A stretch of 5,553 bases of DNA from contig SKWE01000111.1 in the NCBI GenBank assembly GCA_007129055.1, positions 1-5,553 of the forward strand, read 5' to 3'. Positions within the stretch are counted from its first letter, which is position 1; every line of letters starts with the position of its first letter. The DNA comes from Syntrophomonadaceae bacterium (GTDB lineage Bacteria > Bacillota > Dethiobacteria > DTU022). The position numbers and the translations under genes are program-made. Shown here piece by piece: positions 5,026 to 5,553 of this stretch. The notes below the pieces were generated by a model. It searched no databases, was not told the DNA's origin, and saw only the letters and a program-made list of their open reading frames with translations.

Positions 5026-5553
5026 TTACCTCAGTTTACGATCTTCCGGCAACTGGAACTCTTCCGGTATGATACGGTGCGGATTCATAAACTCATCGTA
5101 TTCAATAAACTCAAGATAGAAATTGCGGGCGCTGTTCCAGATTTCCTGGTTCAGGGGATCGCCTGCCACTGCATTATCAATGAAGGTCCAGGCTTGCCTT
5201 CTGAACTCAAGCTGTGCTTCATCGCTCATGTAAATCGGAGTCATACCGTGGGTTTCCTGCCATTCCCTGAGAACCCATTTGCCCTCTACAACATCCTTGG
5301 TCCACATATCCAAAGTGGTCCTGTAAGTAGCTGCTTCTACGATAGCCTGCAGGTCAGCAGGAAGAGCGTTCCAGGAATCCAGGTTGAGAGTTAGCTCGAA
5401 GAGACATGTGGGCTGATGGAATCCAGGACCTGTAAAATAGTCGGTTACTTCATGGAAACCTAAGGTATAGTTAACAATTGGAGAGCTGAACTCACCGGCG
5501 TCAATCTGGCCTGTCTCAAGAGCGGGATAAACATCACCACCGGCCAAAACCTG
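5026..5553 (-). CDS. dctP: TRAP transporter solute-binding protein DctP, C-terminal half (cut by the window edge)
   Basis: An open frame of 175 residues enters from the right edge and ends at TAA 5028-5026; the usual family length is about 330-370, so the signal peptide and first domain lie outside the window. The visible part opens with GGDVYPALETGQIDAGEF, the typical TRAP binding-protein segment after the hinge, and continues with LTLNLDSWNALPADLQAIVEAA, the usual helix pair, and a helical C-terminus. The protein should be secreted, bind an organic acid outside the membrane and deliver it to DctQM. In TakP-type 2-oxoacid binders the segment reads IDAxEW, with Glu and Trp at the ligand/sodium site; here it is Glu-Phe (residues 21-22 of the fragment). 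A TTG inside the first codons is not a start, because the frame is open to the edge and the family extends far upstream. The ligand is most likely a 2-oxo, hydroxy or other short carboxylic acid. Confidence 0.92.
   Translation of the reverse strand, partial: QVLAGGDVYPALETGQIDAGEFSSPIVNYTLGFHEVTDYFTGPGFHQPTCLFELTLNLDSWNALPADLQAIVEAATYRTTLDMWTKDVVEGKWVLREWQETHGMTPIYMSDEAQLEFRRQAWTFIDNAVAGDPLNQEIWNSARNFYLEFIEYDEFMNPHRIIPEEFQLPEDRKLR

Noticed and set aside
5077..5394. Plus-strand open frame of 105 codons opposite dctP
   Set aside because: It is antisense to a conserved binding-protein domain and has no recognisable product.
5545..5547. TTG as the start of dctP
   Set aside because: The frame stays open to the window edge and the homologous family extends well over 150 residues further upstream.
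1..5553. Search for CRISPR, insertion sequence, phage, toxin-antitoxin or tRNA features
   Set aside because: I saw no regularly spaced repeats, terminal repeats with a transposase, small paired genes or tRNA-like folds; the window is ordinary metabolic and transport genes.

Overview
The window is a compact, single-strand gene cluster. Every gene I can support lies on the minus strand, so transcription runs from the right edge (5553) to the left edge (1). Shine-Dalgarno sequences are strong (AAGGAGG type) and starts are a mix of ATG, GTG and TTG. Base composition looks moderate and even. Together with the gene families, this suggests a low-to-mid GC Firmicute, probably an anaerobic clostridial or Peptococcaceae-like bacterium. 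That placement is inference; no taxonomic marker gene is present.

In order of transcription, the right part (5553-2925) encodes a tripartite TRAP transporter. It has the C-terminal half of a DctP-type solute-binding protein (cut by the window edge), a 142-base spacer holding a long hairpin, the small membrane subunit DctQ, and the large membrane subunit DctM. The DctM start codon directly follows the DctQ stop codon. A 97-base spacer with a good extended -10 promoter candidate comes next. The left part (2827-173) encodes the two subunits of a family I CoA-transferase of the glutaconate CoA-transferase (GctA/GctB) branch, then a short-chain dehydrogenase that closely matches bacterial D-3-hydroxybutyrate dehydrogenase. 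At the far left (35-1) a further minus-strand gene begins and runs off the window. A weak stem-loop sits between it and the dehydrogenase.

The genes can be read as one metabolic module. The TRAP system imports an organic acid using an ion gradient. The dehydrogenase interconverts a 3-hydroxy acid (best guess D-3-hydroxybutyrate) and its 3-oxo acid (acetoacetate). The CoA-transferase moves CoA onto a carboxylic acid so it can enter beta-oxidation-type metabolism. The attractive hypothesis is a scavenging locus for 3-hydroxybutyrate/acetoacetate in which a GctAB-branch enzyme does the job usually given to SCOT/AtoDA enzymes. The families are clear from sequence. The substrate of the transporter and of the CoA-transferase is inferred from context only.

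I found no RNA gene, CRISPR array, insertion sequence, phage gene or defence system. There is no gene-free stretch longer than 142 bases.
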